DNA of 64,000 bases from Gillisella taibaishanensis (GTDB taxonomy: Bacteria > Pseudomonadota > Alphaproteobacteria > Rhizobiales > Rhizobiaceae): contig NZ_MKIN01000021.1 of assembly GCF_001938985.1 (NCBI RefSeq), positions 310,001 through 374,000 on the forward strand, written 5' to 3'. A program made the position numbers and the translations under genes. Positions 26,809-34,584 of the stretch are shown here, in pieces; position 1 is the first letter of the stretch; each line of letters opens with the position of its first letter. The notes under the pieces are model-generated. The model was given only the letters and a program-made list of their open reading frames with translations, ran no database searches and was not told where the DNA came from.

Positions 26809-27717
26809 ATGCGCAACGAACAATCGTCAGTGGCAAAGTCAGTCCCGATGGATGCGTTTGGCTGCTCGCGGAGCCAACTGTTGAGCGACGAAACGATCAT
26901 CGGCGCGAACATGACCTTTCACCGCAAGCTGGGCGCCGTAGCGCCAGCCGAGCCGGTCAGAACGCCAGCCACCAATCGCGGATTTCTCCTCGGTCTTTCC
27001 AGTTCGGACGGTCATCGCCGGCGGATTTTTTCTGAATATACGTCCGAGACCTTCGACTTCGGTGCAAACTCCGTCTATCTGCGCCGTTTCTCCGACGACT
27101 ACCGTGCCGAACTCAGTGGCTCCTTCAATTTCACGCTGGTTGAGATCGATAATGCCGCCCTGGAGCGGATTGCCGATGCCTCCGACTTTCAGCAGGTCAG
27201 TGACCTGAAATGCGTGGCCGGTCATGGAGACCCCGTCCTCGGGGGGCTGCTTGGCGCTCTGTTTGCGCGTGTAGGCGCAATCGGTGAGCGTAGCGCGCTA
27301 TTTGTCGACCAGATCTCGACGGCAATAGGCATTCATCTCGTTCAAACCTATGGCAATGGCAGAAACGCATCCAGCGACAGAAGACGCAATCTTTCCAGCC
27401 GGGACCAGACAAGGGTGCGCGATCAGATCCGCGACCGCCTGAGCGGCGAAATCTCTGTCGAAGGGCTGGCACGCGACTGCAACTTGTCCCAGGCCGTTTT
27501 TCTGCGCGCCCTGAAAGACAGCACCGGCAAGACACCTCAACAATTGTTAACCCAGGAACGGCTGGATAAGGCTCAGGACATGATGCTGCACTCGGACATG
27601 CTTCTAAAAGAGGTGGCCACCGCATGCGGATTTGCCGATCAAAGCCATTTTACCAGGGTTTTCTCACGGTCCGTCGGCGCGACCCCGGCTGCATGGCGGC
27701 GCATCCGCAAGATCTGA
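26809..27717 (+). CDS. AraC-family transcriptional regulator (3 of 3)
   Basis: A 302-residue regulator with the C-terminal pair of helix-turn-helix units (ISVEGLARDCNLSQAVFLRALKDSTG and LLKEVATACGFADQSHFTRVFSRSVG). The N-terminal part (FDFGANSVYLRRFSDDY) resembles that of the second regulator. It starts at ATG 26809; 42 further bases upstream are open but lack a ribosome site. The three genes run in the same direction with 120-140-base gaps, so each may have its own promoter. Confidence 0.8.
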   Translation: MRNEQSSVAKSVPMDAFGCSRSQLLSDETIIGANMTFHRKLGAVAPAEPVRTPATNRGFLLGLSSSDGHRRRIFSEYTSETFDFGANSVYLRRFSDDYRAELSGSFNFTLVEIDNAALERIADASDFQQVSDLKCVAGHGDPVLGGLLGALFARVGAIGERSALFVDQISTAIGIHLVQTYGNGRNASSDRRRNLSSRDQTRVRDQIRDRLSGEISVEGLARDCNLSQAVFLRALKDSTGKTPQQLLTQERLDKAQDMMLHSDMLLKEVATACGFADQSHFTRVFSRSVGATPAAWRRIRKI

Positions 27718-27846
27718 TCAGCGTCAAAGTGCCGGCTGATACCAAAAGATTTGTCAACGCCATGGCCCATCTCCGGGCGCGCATCGTGCACAAAGCTTGC
27801 AGCGTTGTTGCAGCACACCAAAAAAGATAAATTTAAAAGACGGCGC

Positions 27847-27871
27847 GGAACTTTCGCTATGAACGCCGGTT
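27847..27871 (+). promoter_or_regulatory. EcfG/RpoE2-type promoter GGAAC-N18-TT
   Basis: GGAAC at 27847-27851 and TT at 27870-27871 with an 18-base spacer ending in G. This matches the general-stress sigma factor (RpoE2/EcfG) consensus of rhizobia. The TT lies 33 bases before the ATG of the small protein at 27904. Confidence 0.65.
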
Positions 27872-27903
27872 TGGGATTGATGCGACGAAATGGGAGAAGC
27901 GTC

Positions 27904-28107
27904 ATGCAACCGAAAACCGGTTCATCCAGCAAGACCAATGGACATGAAGGTCGAGAGGTAGAGAAGGATGCAAAGGGTCAGTTCGCCAAGACGCAGAGCG
28001 GCGGAGACAATGACGGTGTTGTCAGCGCCAAACCGCAGGTGATTACCGGTTCACAGGACGCAACGATCCACAATATTCCGCCGCAACACAAGCCGACCAA
28101 ACCGTAA
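27904..28107 (+). CDS. Small hydrophilic hypothetical protein (67 aa), stress-promoter linked
   Basis: The ATG at 27904 has GGGAGA six to seven bases upstream. The product is polar and probably disordered, rich in Lys, Gly, Ser and Gln (NGHEGREVEKDAKGQFAK), with a C-terminal IHNIPPQHKP. I recognise no domain. It is the only gene between the AraC trio and the sigma factor and has an exact GGAAC-N18-GTT promoter directly upstream, suggesting a small stress-induced protein. Confidence 0.55.
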   Translation: MQPKTGSSSKTNGHEGREVEKDAKGQFAKTQSGGDNDGVVSAKPQVITGSQDATIHNIPPQHKPTKP

Positions 28108-28421
28108 CCGAGATGCTGCTTCAATGAATGTCACCGGCGCTTGGAGCATCGCCATGGATTTTTTGACATTTAATCGGGATCGCGCTTTCGGCCAGCCGAA
28201 AAGACCTTGTCGGCCTTTCCGCTCCTTATTGCGGAAGCGGGCCGACCCCAAGCTCCGTGCCGAGGATTCTTCCGTTGGTTGATATTATTGATTTGAACCA
28301 TTTCGAGCACGTGTCATCGGGTGATTTATCTCGGCCCCGGCCGATTTCGCCGGGCCACGCGAAAACCAGGCGCTCGTCTCCGCCCACGCTTCGGCAGCCC
28401 CAAGACGACAAGAGAGGCGCC
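28108..28421. other. Intergenic region with a two-tier hairpin
   Basis: The 314-base gap before the sigma-factor gene contains an inverted structure: GTCGGCC (28209-28215) with GGCCGAC (28240-28246), enclosing TTCCGC (28217-28222) with GCGGAA (28231-28236). No T run follows. It could be an attenuator, a 5' leader structure of the sigma gene or a weak terminator of the small gene. I saw no GGAAC site here. In-frame codons upstream of 28422 (to 28257) have poor protein character. Confidence 0.35.
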
Positions 28422-28934
28422 GTGCCGGCAGCAAATAACAACAATACCTCGGTTGAAATCGTTTCCCTCATTCCGGCACTGCGCGCGTTTGCCCATAGTT
28501 TTTGCAAAACGCCTGAGGATGTCGATGATCTCGTCCAGGAAACCCTGACGAGAGCGCTGGCGAATGTCGATAAATTCGATCCCGGCACCAAGCTCAAATC
28601 CTGGCTGTTTACGATCATGCGCAATACGTTTTGCACCCGTTTTCGCAAACGGCAACGAGAGGTCGTGGGCATAGAGCCTGGTTTTCTCGACACGCTCTCC
28701 GTAGGCCCCACGCAGGAGTGGACGACACGAGCGGTCGAAGTCCGCGAAGCCCTATCGCGCCTGCCGACCCATCAGCGGGAAATCATCATTCTTGTTGTCA
28801 TGTTGGGTGAGAGTTACGAAACTGCGGCAGAAGTCAGCGGGTGTGCCGTAGGTACCGTCAAGAGCCGATTGAACCGGGCTCGCCAGCGTTTGTTTCAGGA
28901 GCTTGGCGAAGAAACCGCCCAAGAGATTCTCTAA
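28422..28934 (+). CDS. ECF sigma factor, EcfG (ECF15)-like
   Basis: A 170-residue sigma-70 family protein. Region 2 is seen in LRAFAHSFCKTPEDVDDLVQETLTRAL and LKSWLFTIMRNTF, and region 4 in LPTHQREIIILVVMLGESYETAAEVSG and GTVKSRLNRARQRL. The region 2 wording resembles the general-stress EcfG/RpoE2 group of Alphaproteobacteria. I choose GTG 28422 because GAGAGG lies just upstream; the frame to 28257 is an alternative. No NepR anti-sigma or PhyR gene is adjacent, unlike the usual ecfG locus, so it is probably a paralogue. It faces a second sigma gene. Confidence 0.85.
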   Translation: MPAANNNNTSVEIVSLIPALRAFAHSFCKTPEDVDDLVQETLTRALANVDKFDPGTKLKSWLFTIMRNTFCTRFRKRQREVVGIEPGFLDTLSVGPTQEWTTRAVEVREALSRLPTHQREIIILVVMLGESYETAAEVSGCAVGTVKSRLNRARQRLFQELGEETAQEIL

Positions 28935-28973
28935 ACTCGCAAATGCCTCAACCATTTGTCTGCAAAATGCTCA

Positions 28974-29002
28974 AAACCGCCTGGATGACTCCGAGGCGGT
29001 TT
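28974..29002. terminator. Hairpin terminator between convergent sigma genes
   Basis: AAACCGCCT (28974-28982) pairs with AGGCGGTTT (28994-29002) around an 11-base loop. It lies 40 bases after the plus-strand sigma stop and 90 bases before the end of the minus-strand sigma gene, so it may serve both directions. Confidence 0.6.
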
Positions 29003-29091
29003 AGCAGTTTAGATCTGTAGAAGTCTGTATTTGTTAATCAATAAATTCAAGTTTTTGCCTGCTGGTACGTTAGGCAGGCTGCATGTTTTCT

Positions 29092-29622
29092 TCACGTTAG
29101 CAAAGCAGCTCCGAATTGATCCGACAGCACTTTTCGGGCCCGATTGACTCGGCTCTTGACAGTGCCGACTTCACAACCGCAAGCCCGTGCGGTTTCATCA
29201 TAGCTGACGCCGCTGGCAACCATGACCAGGGACCGGCGCGATGCCTCCGGGAGTTTGTTGATGGCCACGCCAAGATCGGCGTATAGGACCACCCAGTCCT
29301 GTGGAGCATCCATCACCAGCTTGTGGTTCCATTCATCGCCCATGCCGACATGCTCGCGCTTGCGCCGGTTGTAAGCCGTGTAGAAAGCATTGCGCATGAT
29401 GGTGAAAAGCCAGGACTTCAGAGCTGTACCAGTTTGAAACTGGTTTGATGCGTTAAGAGCCCGCAAAATCGTTTCCTGGACAAGGTCGTCAACCTCGCCG
29501 CCTGGACCGGTCAAACGTTTTGCAAAGCGCTGGAGGGCTGGGATTTGTGCTTCAATGCCGGCGTGGACGGCGGTGGGAAGTGCGTGTCTAGTGCCCTGAG
29601 GCGGGGTAGTCGAAGTTGCCAT
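29092..29622 (-). CDS. ECF sigma factor, EcfG-like paralogue
   Basis: A 176-residue ECF sigma factor. Region 2 is seen in LQRFAKRLTGPGGEVDDLVQETILRAL and LKSWLFTIMRNAFYTAYNRRKRE, region 4 in LPEASRRSLVMVASGVSYDETARACG and GTVKSRVNRARKVL. It is related to the convergent sigma gene at 28422 but clearly diverged. GGAG lies about nine bases before the ATG. Again no NepR/PhyR-type partner is in sight. It lies within a region rich in GGAAC-N18-GTT sites, which one or both of these sigma factors, or a master EcfG elsewhere, could read. Confidence 0.85.
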   Translation of the reverse strand: MATSTTPPQGTRHALPTAVHAGIEAQIPALQRFAKRLTGPGGEVDDLVQETILRALNASNQFQTGTALKSWLFTIMRNAFYTAYNRRKREHVGMGDEWNHKLVMDAPQDWVVLYADLGVAINKLPEASRRSLVMVASGVSYDETARACGCEVGTVKSRVNRARKVLSDQFGAALLT

Positions 29623-29740
29623 ATAACCTGTCTCCTTCTCTGACAGTCAACGGCTACAGGGCTAGGTTGTTTCGGTACGTTACCGCACCATTTCCCAAGG
29701 CATTACAACAGAGCATCAATGCGTGTCATTTCGATACAAA

Positions 29741-29764
29741 AAAGGCCACCAGAGGGTGGCCTTT
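29741..29764 (-). terminator. Intrinsic terminator of the ferritin-like gene
   Basis: AAAGGCCACC and GGTGGCCTTT form a perfect 10-bp stem with a 4-base loop. On the minus strand it is followed by a T run, 25 bases after the stop of the DUF892 gene. Confidence 0.8.
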
Positions 29765-29788
29765 GATGTGAAAAGATCGGCCGGCAGC

Positions 29789-30289
29789 TTACGCTGCCTT
29801 ACGCGAGCTTTTCTTATTTGCGGAGCTTTCACCCAGCGCCGTCAGCTTCTCGTCGGTCGCAACTTCTTCCTTAAGCGTCGCGTCGAAGAGAGCAACGGCT
29901 TCCTTCATGCCGAGCTCCTGAGCCCAAGCCTTCAGGGTGCCGTAACGGGCGATCTCGTAGTGCTCGACCGCCTGGGCGGAGGAGATAAGACCGGCGTCGA
30001 GTGCTGGCGAACCCTTGAACTCTTCAATGATTTCCTCGCCTTCGGCGAGAATGCCCTGAATAGCTTCGCAGGTCTTGCCGCGTGCCGGCTTGCCGATCAG
30101 CTCAAACACCTGCTCAAGGCGCTCGATCTGACCCTGGGTTTCTTCACGATGCTGCAGGAATGCGGCCTTGCCTTCTTCAGACTGGGCGGCGCGGGCCATT
30201 TTCGGCAGGGCCTTCAGGATCTGCTTTTCAGCAAAATAGATGTCCTTGAGCGTGTCGAGGAACAGATCATTCAAAGTTTTCTCAGCCAT
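29789..30289 (-). CDS. Ferritin-like DUF892 (YciE/YciF-type) protein
   Basis: A 166-residue all-helical protein. The start of the mature fold, LFLDTLKDIYFAEKQILKALPKMARAA, and the later AVEHYEIARYGTLKAWA carry the Glu/His residues expected for the di-metal site of the DUF892 ferritin-like family. Such proteins are stress-associated and their reaction is not settled. The C-terminus is Lys/Ser-rich (ANKKSSRKAA). ATG 30289 has GGAGG five bases upstream, so the longer frame to 30406 is rejected. A GGAAC-N18-GTT promoter lies about 120 bases upstream. Confidence 0.85.
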   Translation of the reverse strand: MAEKTLNDLFLDTLKDIYFAEKQILKALPKMARAAQSEEGKAAFLQHREETQGQIERLEQVFELIGKPARGKTCEAIQGILAEGEEIIEEFKGSPALDAGLISSAQAVEHYEIARYGTLKAWAQELGMKEAVALFDATLKEEVATDEKLTALGESSANKKSSRKAA

Positions 30290-30405
30290 TTTTTCCTCCG
30301 GGAATGGCGCAATTCCACACCGCTTCAATCCGCGTGGTCTGGCGTGGGCAATTGCGTGAAAAAGGTTGGAAGCGATCTGTGCTTCCGTTCGAACCACACT
30401 CTCCA

Positions 30406-30430
30406 AACAGGGAGTGCCCCTGAAAGTTCC
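30406..30430 (-). promoter_or_regulatory. EcfG/RpoE2-type promoter GGAAC-N18-TT
   Basis: On the minus strand GGAAC occupies 30430-30426 and TT 30407-30406, with an 18-base spacer ending in G. It points to the DUF892 ferritin-like gene, leaving a leader of about 110 bases. It lies 22 bases beyond the end of the upstream methyltransferase gene. Confidence 0.65.
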
Positions 30431-30451
30431 TGTCGAATTTCGGCTAATCCG

Positions 30452-31201
30452 TCAGGCGATGGCAGGTGGCGGTTCGACGGCGTAATGACGCGCGCCGCGC
30501 CGGCAGAGATAGACTTCGCGTTCGGGATTTTCCTCGATGATGAAGCCCGCGCTGCGCAGCATAGCCTCCATCGCGGCTTTATTCGGGATCCACCAGTTGG
30601 TGGGATCGCTAGCGTAGCGCTCCTCTACAAAGAAGAGTTTTGGGTATTCCATTTGGTCAAATATTGCCCATTCGGAAAAATCGTAGTTTTCGGCAAGATC
30701 CGGCTTTCGCTCGTCTCCGCGCTGCAGGCACTGGAACAACATCTGCCCGCCAACGACGTGCTCATGCAGCAGATCGAGCGCCAGCAGCGGATGGCGCAAA
30801 TGATAGAGCACGCCCATGAAGATCACGAGGTCGAAGCGCTGCCGCAGCTTGCCGACTTCGTAGACGGACATTTGGCGGAACTCGATATCAAGACCCGCTT
30901 GTGCGGCGGCGAAACGCGCCTGCTGAAGATAATGGGGATCGGAGTCGATGCCGAGCACATAGTCCGCGCCACGTCGCTTCATTTCCTGGGAATAGAAGCC
31001 CGCGTTACAGCCGATGTCGAGAACGCTTTGACCGCTGAGATCCTCGGGCACGACGTGCCGAAATCCTTGCCATTTGAAGGCCGGATAATCGCCCAGGAAA
31101 TGATCGGGAGCCGTTTTTATGCCGCCGATCTCGATATTCTGAAACCAGGGGCCAAGCTCTTCGATCTTGCTGCGGAGATCCTTTTTCATTCTATCATTCA
31201 T
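30452..31201 (-). CDS. SAM-dependent methyltransferase (CmoB / Rta_06860-like)
   Basis: A 249-residue methyltransferase. The SAM-binding motif is VLDIGCNAGFYSQEMKRRGA (about 60-79), followed by the acidic LGIDSDPHY, and VIFMGVLYHLRHPLLAL is typical of the CmoB-like group. The N-terminal WFQNIEIGG and C-terminal NWWIPNKAAMEAMLRSAGF are also typical of a methyltransferase family found in glycan gene cassettes. It is the last gene of the seven-gene operon, 44 bases after a glycosyltransferase. Methylation of a sugar or lipid-linked glycan is likely; the acceptor is unknown. Confidence 0.72.
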   Translation of the reverse strand: MNDRMKKDLRSKIEELGPWFQNIEIGGIKTAPDHFLGDYPAFKWQGFRHVVPEDLSGQSVLDIGCNAGFYSQEMKRRGADYVLGIDSDPHYLQQARFAAAQAGLDIEFRQMSVYEVGKLRQRFDLVIFMGVLYHLRHPLLALDLLHEHVVGGQMLFQCLQRGDERKPDLAENYDFSEWAIFDQMEYPKLFFVEERYASDPTNWWIPNKAAMEAMLRSAGFIIEENPEREVYLCRRGARHYAVEPPPAIA

Positions 31202-31245
31202 ACCTATTCCTTATGCTTCGTTCAGCACGTGCATCGGCTGCTGCT

Positions 31246-32331
31246 TCAGGCGCGCCGCAAGATAGCTTCATCCTGAAGCGCCTCGACAAGCTCGCGGGCT
31301 CGGGCAAGGCCGGTATGGGCGCCTAGCACCCGCTGGCGGGCAGAAGCCGCCACAGCCAGTCGCTCGGTCTCCCCGGTCTCCGTCAGTACCCGCACCACAT
31401 CCTGCGCCGCACGTGCCAGAAAGATCGCCTCGCCGTCGGGCAGCAGGTCATCAAGCCCGCGCCAGACATCGCTGATGATAGGCACGTCGCAGGCGGCGGC
31501 CTCAAACAACCGCACGCTTGGCGACCAGCCGGCCGCGATCATGTCGGCGCGTGTCACGTTCAGGGTGAAGCGCTGTCGGCTGTAAAAGCTTGCGTGTTCA
31601 TCCGGCGGCAGATGATCGATACGCTCGACATTGGCGGGCCAGTCGATGGTTTCAGGATATTGAGGCCCAGCGACGACAAACCGCATGTGCGGCAGACGGC
31701 GCGCCGGCTCGATCAGCAGGGTTTCAAGCACCGGCTGCCGATCGGGACTATAGGTGCCGAGATAACCGAGATCCCAGGTGAGCGCCTCCCCGGTCGGGCC
31801 GTAACGATCGGCATCAACGGAACAATAGAGCGCAACCGCACGAGACGCACCGTACTCCCGCTCCAGCCGATCGAGCACTTCACCGCCGGAAAAGGAAAAA
31901 TAGGCGTCGAATAGCGGGATCTGCCGACGCGCCAGAAACTCCTCATCGCCAGCATCGAGCTTTGCGAGCGTCACGGGTGTGTCGATATCGTAAAAGCACA
32001 GGCGCTTTGGGCCAAGCGCCGACAGCCGATCGATCAGCTCGATGCCGTCAGGCACGTAGGAGCCGACAATCACCGCATCTGCCTTGAGGATTTCGGCACC
32101 ATAGCGATCCAGCACCGTCTCCTGATCCGTATAATAGGCAAGGCGGCAGAAGTCCGGATCGGGCAAATCGCGATGCCCTGCATACCAGGGCACGTCCCGC
32201 TCAAGGAACAAAACCTGGTGCCCGTCGGCATTCAATCCGCGAATAAGCGCGCGGAAAGTCGTGGCATGGCCATTTCCCCAGGATGAAGACAGAGAGAGGC
32301 CGAAGATAACGACGGTCTTGGATTCGCTCAT
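31246..32331 (-). CDS. CgeB-like glycosyltransferase (1 of 3)
   Basis: A 361-residue GT-B-fold protein. The N-terminal GLSLSSSWGNGHATTFRALIRGL and the C-terminal SPSVRLFEAAACDVPIISDVWRGLDDLL are the acceptor- and nucleotide-sugar-side features of the CgeB/DUF3880 group, which transfer sugars from an activated donor. The start ATG overlaps the end of the next CgeB-like gene by four bases. No membrane helix is visible, so it acts in the cytoplasm or at the membrane surface. Sugar and acceptor are unknown. Confidence 0.75.
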   Translation of the reverse strand: MSESKTVVIFGLSLSSSWGNGHATTFRALIRGLNADGHQVLFLERDVPWYAGHRDLPDPDFCRLAYYTDQETVLDRYGAEILKADAVIVGSYVPDGIELIDRLSALGPKRLCFYDIDTPVTLAKLDAGDEEFLARRQIPLFDAYFSFSGGEVLDRLEREYGASRAVALYCSVDADRYGPTGEALTWDLGYLGTYSPDRQPVLETLLIEPARRLPHMRFVVAGPQYPETIDWPANVERIDHLPPDEHASFYSRQRFTLNVTRADMIAAGWSPSVRLFEAAACDVPIISDVWRGLDDLLPDGEAIFLARAAQDVVRVLTETGETERLAVAASARQRVLGAHTGLARARELVEALQDEAILRRA

Positions 32332-33455
32332 TCGGCAGCCTCGCTGTTTGCCATAATCGAGCCGGCCGTGCTGGCGCCGGCACTGCCACCGCTCATCCGG
32401 CGGAACAGACTGTCGACCGCGCCGGCCCGGTGGCCATAGGTATGCTCCATCAGAACCCGGATCAGCGCCCGCTGCCCGATCTGCCGTGCAGCACCGATCG
32501 TGAGGCCGGCCAGAAGATCGGCAACATCGCGGCCATCACGAGCAACGAGAACCTCCTCACCCGGCTTCAGGAAAAGCTCGATACCCTCCCAGGCATCGGT
32601 GATAAGGCATCCGCCAGCACCTGCGGCTTCGAACACGCGCGTTGCCGGCGAAAAGCCGTTTTCCGCCATGCTGGCGCGGGAAATATTGAGCACGGCTTTC
32701 GGCGAGACATTGAACGCATTGTGATCGCGGGTGGAGACATGGCCGAGATACGTGATGTTCTCCGACATGGGCTTGTCCTGCCATCCCGAACCGCCAAGCA
32801 GGAAGGCCTGGTCGGGCAGGCGCGCAGCGGGCTCCAGGAAGAATTCCTCAACCCGGGCTTCCCGGTCAGGCAAGCGGTTGCCAAGGAAGGCCAGATCAGC
32901 GGAAAACCTTTGATCGGCCGGAACCGGATAGTGGGTCTCCGGATCGAGCGCATTATAGACTGGAATGCAATCTCGGGCGCCAAGCGCACGGTAAGCTTCA
33001 ACGACAGGATCACCACCGCCATAGGTCAGGACCATGTCGAGATCCGGCAGCGCCTTGCGCAGCGGATGGTCGGGGGCAGCTTTCAGTTCCGCAAGGGTTG
33101 CAGGCGCGTCGACATCCCAGAAGATCGTCAGGGCGCCCGGTCTTGCCGCAGCCATTACTTCGGCCAAAAGAAGGTCGTCTTCGAAGCCAACGCCTGACGC
33201 CTTGATGACGATATCGGCTAGTGCCGCCTCAGCCGCAACAGCCTTCAAGGCGTCGACCGTTCCCTCGTATACCACGACCTTGCACCAAGGAGGCGGATCC
33301 ATGTCACGGTTTTTCTGCCTATCGTAGACGTCGGGCTCGAAGAAGGTGATGTCGTAGCCGCGACGGGCAAGCGCGCGCAAAATGCCGCGGTAATAAGTGG
33401 CGGCACCATTCCAATAGGCGGAAACCAGGCTCGAGCCATAAAAGGCGATTTTCAT
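32328..33455 (-). CDS. CgeB-like glycosyltransferase (2 of 3)
   Basis: A 375-residue paralogue of its two neighbours. It begins FYGSSLVSAYWNGAATYYRGILRAL and ends with NGFSPATRVFEAAGAGGCLITDAWEGIELFL, the donor-side signature of CgeB-like transferases. ATG 33455 has a perfect GGAGG seven bases upstream and overlaps the end of the third transferase, so the longer frame to 33506 is wrong. It overlaps the downstream transferase by four bases, showing tight coupling. Confidence 0.75.
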   Translation of the reverse strand: MKIAFYGSSLVSAYWNGAATYYRGILRALARRGYDITFFEPDVYDRQKNRDMDPPPWCKVVVYEGTVDALKAVAAEAALADIVIKASGVGFEDDLLLAEVMAAARPGALTIFWDVDAPATLAELKAAPDHPLRKALPDLDMVLTYGGGDPVVEAYRALGARDCIPVYNALDPETHYPVPADQRFSADLAFLGNRLPDREARVEEFFLEPAARLPDQAFLLGGSGWQDKPMSENITYLGHVSTRDHNAFNVSPKAVLNISRASMAENGFSPATRVFEAAGAGGCLITDAWEGIELFLKPGEEVLVARDGRDVADLLAGLTIGAARQIGQRALIRVLMEHTYGHRAGAVDSLFRRMSGGSAGASTAGSIMANSEAAE

Positions 33456-34582
33456 TCGGCAGCCTCCAAATTGATCAATTGCTGTTTGACGCGGTCGGTG
33501 CCGCAACTGGCAAGAATGGTGAAAAGCTCGCTGACGCGGTGGCGGCAGGTATGGCGGGCGGCAATTTTTTCCTGGCCTGAGCGGATGAGATCGCGGCGGA
33601 GATCGGCATCGTCGAGCACGATCTGCAACTGCCGTTGCATTTCGCCGCCATCGCGGGCGATCAAGTAATCCGTGCCCGGTCGGAACAGATGTTCAGCATC
33701 ATCCCAAGGAGCCGAGATCAGCGGAATGCCCGAAGACAGCGCCTCGAAAACCCTGATCGTCGGAATGCCCGGCAAGGTTTCCACGTAAGGCCGGCGCGGG
33801 ATATGGACGGTGACGCGGTGGCGGGCAAAGGCAAGCGGCGCTTTTGCATTGGCAATCCAGCCGCCATAGGCAATACCGGCATCGTCAAGCGCTGCCAGCG
33901 CAGTATCGGGATAACGCACGCCGCGCACCGTTGCAGATAGTCCGAGCGCCTTGACCGGCCGGACGAGGAATTCCAGGATTTCGGCCGAGCGCTCGTCATC
34001 ACCCCAATTGCCGATCCAGATCAGGTCACCGGTCTTCTCGACCTCTGGCATCGGGTGAAACAGCGCATCGTCAGCAGCCTCATGCCAGGTGAAGACCGAT
34101 TTCCCCCAGCCCGCTTTCAAGTAACGCTGCCGCAGCGTTTCGCCGAAGGCCAGCACGCCGTCGTAATCAGCAAGGGTCATGGCGGCGATATCGGCAGAGG
34201 CCGAGACGGCGCGGTGATGGGTATCGTGGAACAGAAGCGTGAAACGCCCGCCGTTGCGCCTGATGCGGCCGAGCCTGGCAATCAGCTCCGGGTCCGTCCA
34301 TTCATGCACGACAACCACATCGGCATCGGCGACCGCAGCCTCATGGTCGAAATCGGGATCGTAGATCCGGCTGACGAGGCCGGGAAAGCTGTCATGGAAA
34401 TCGGCAAGCGCCGCATCACCTTGCTCGGCAACCAGATTGTCCCGGCTCCAGCTCACTTGCGGCTCCAGCGCAAGCGCCCGATGTCCGCGACGGATCAAAT
34501 CGCGCATCACGCCCCGCAGGAAATGCGCATTGCCATGGTTCCAGTCGGAAATCAGGGAATGGGTATAGAATAGAAATCGCAT
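33452..34582 (-). CDS. CgeB-like glycosyltransferase (3 of 3)
   Basis: A 376-residue protein starting FLFYTHSLISDWNHGNAHFLRGV, with IRVFEALSSGIPLISAPWDDAEHLF near the C-terminus. It belongs to the same CgeB-like GT-B group as the two following genes, and the three probably arose by duplication, then diverged to add different sugars. ATG 34582 has GGAG five bases upstream. The start lies two bases after the stop of the GT4-type gene. Confidence 0.75.
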   Translation of the reverse strand: MRFLFYTHSLISDWNHGNAHFLRGVMRDLIRRGHRALALEPQVSWSRDNLVAEQGDAALADFHDSFPGLVSRIYDPDFDHEAAVADADVVVVHEWTDPELIARLGRIRRNGGRFTLLFHDTHHRAVSASADIAAMTLADYDGVLAFGETLRQRYLKAGWGKSVFTWHEAADDALFHPMPEVEKTGDLIWIGNWGDDERSAEILEFLVRPVKALGLSATVRGVRYPDTALAALDDAGIAYGGWIANAKAPLAFARHRVTVHIPRRPYVETLPGIPTIRVFEALSSGIPLISAPWDDAEHLFRPGTDYLIARDGGEMQRQLQIVLDDADLRRDLIRSGQEKIAARHTCRHRVSELFTILASCGTDRVKQQLINLEAAE

Positions 34583-34584
34583 GA

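Noticed and set aside
29723-31276. 517-codon plus-strand frame across the DUF892 and methyltransferase genes
   Set aside because: It runs antisense to two clear genes, their promoter and a terminator; shadow frame.
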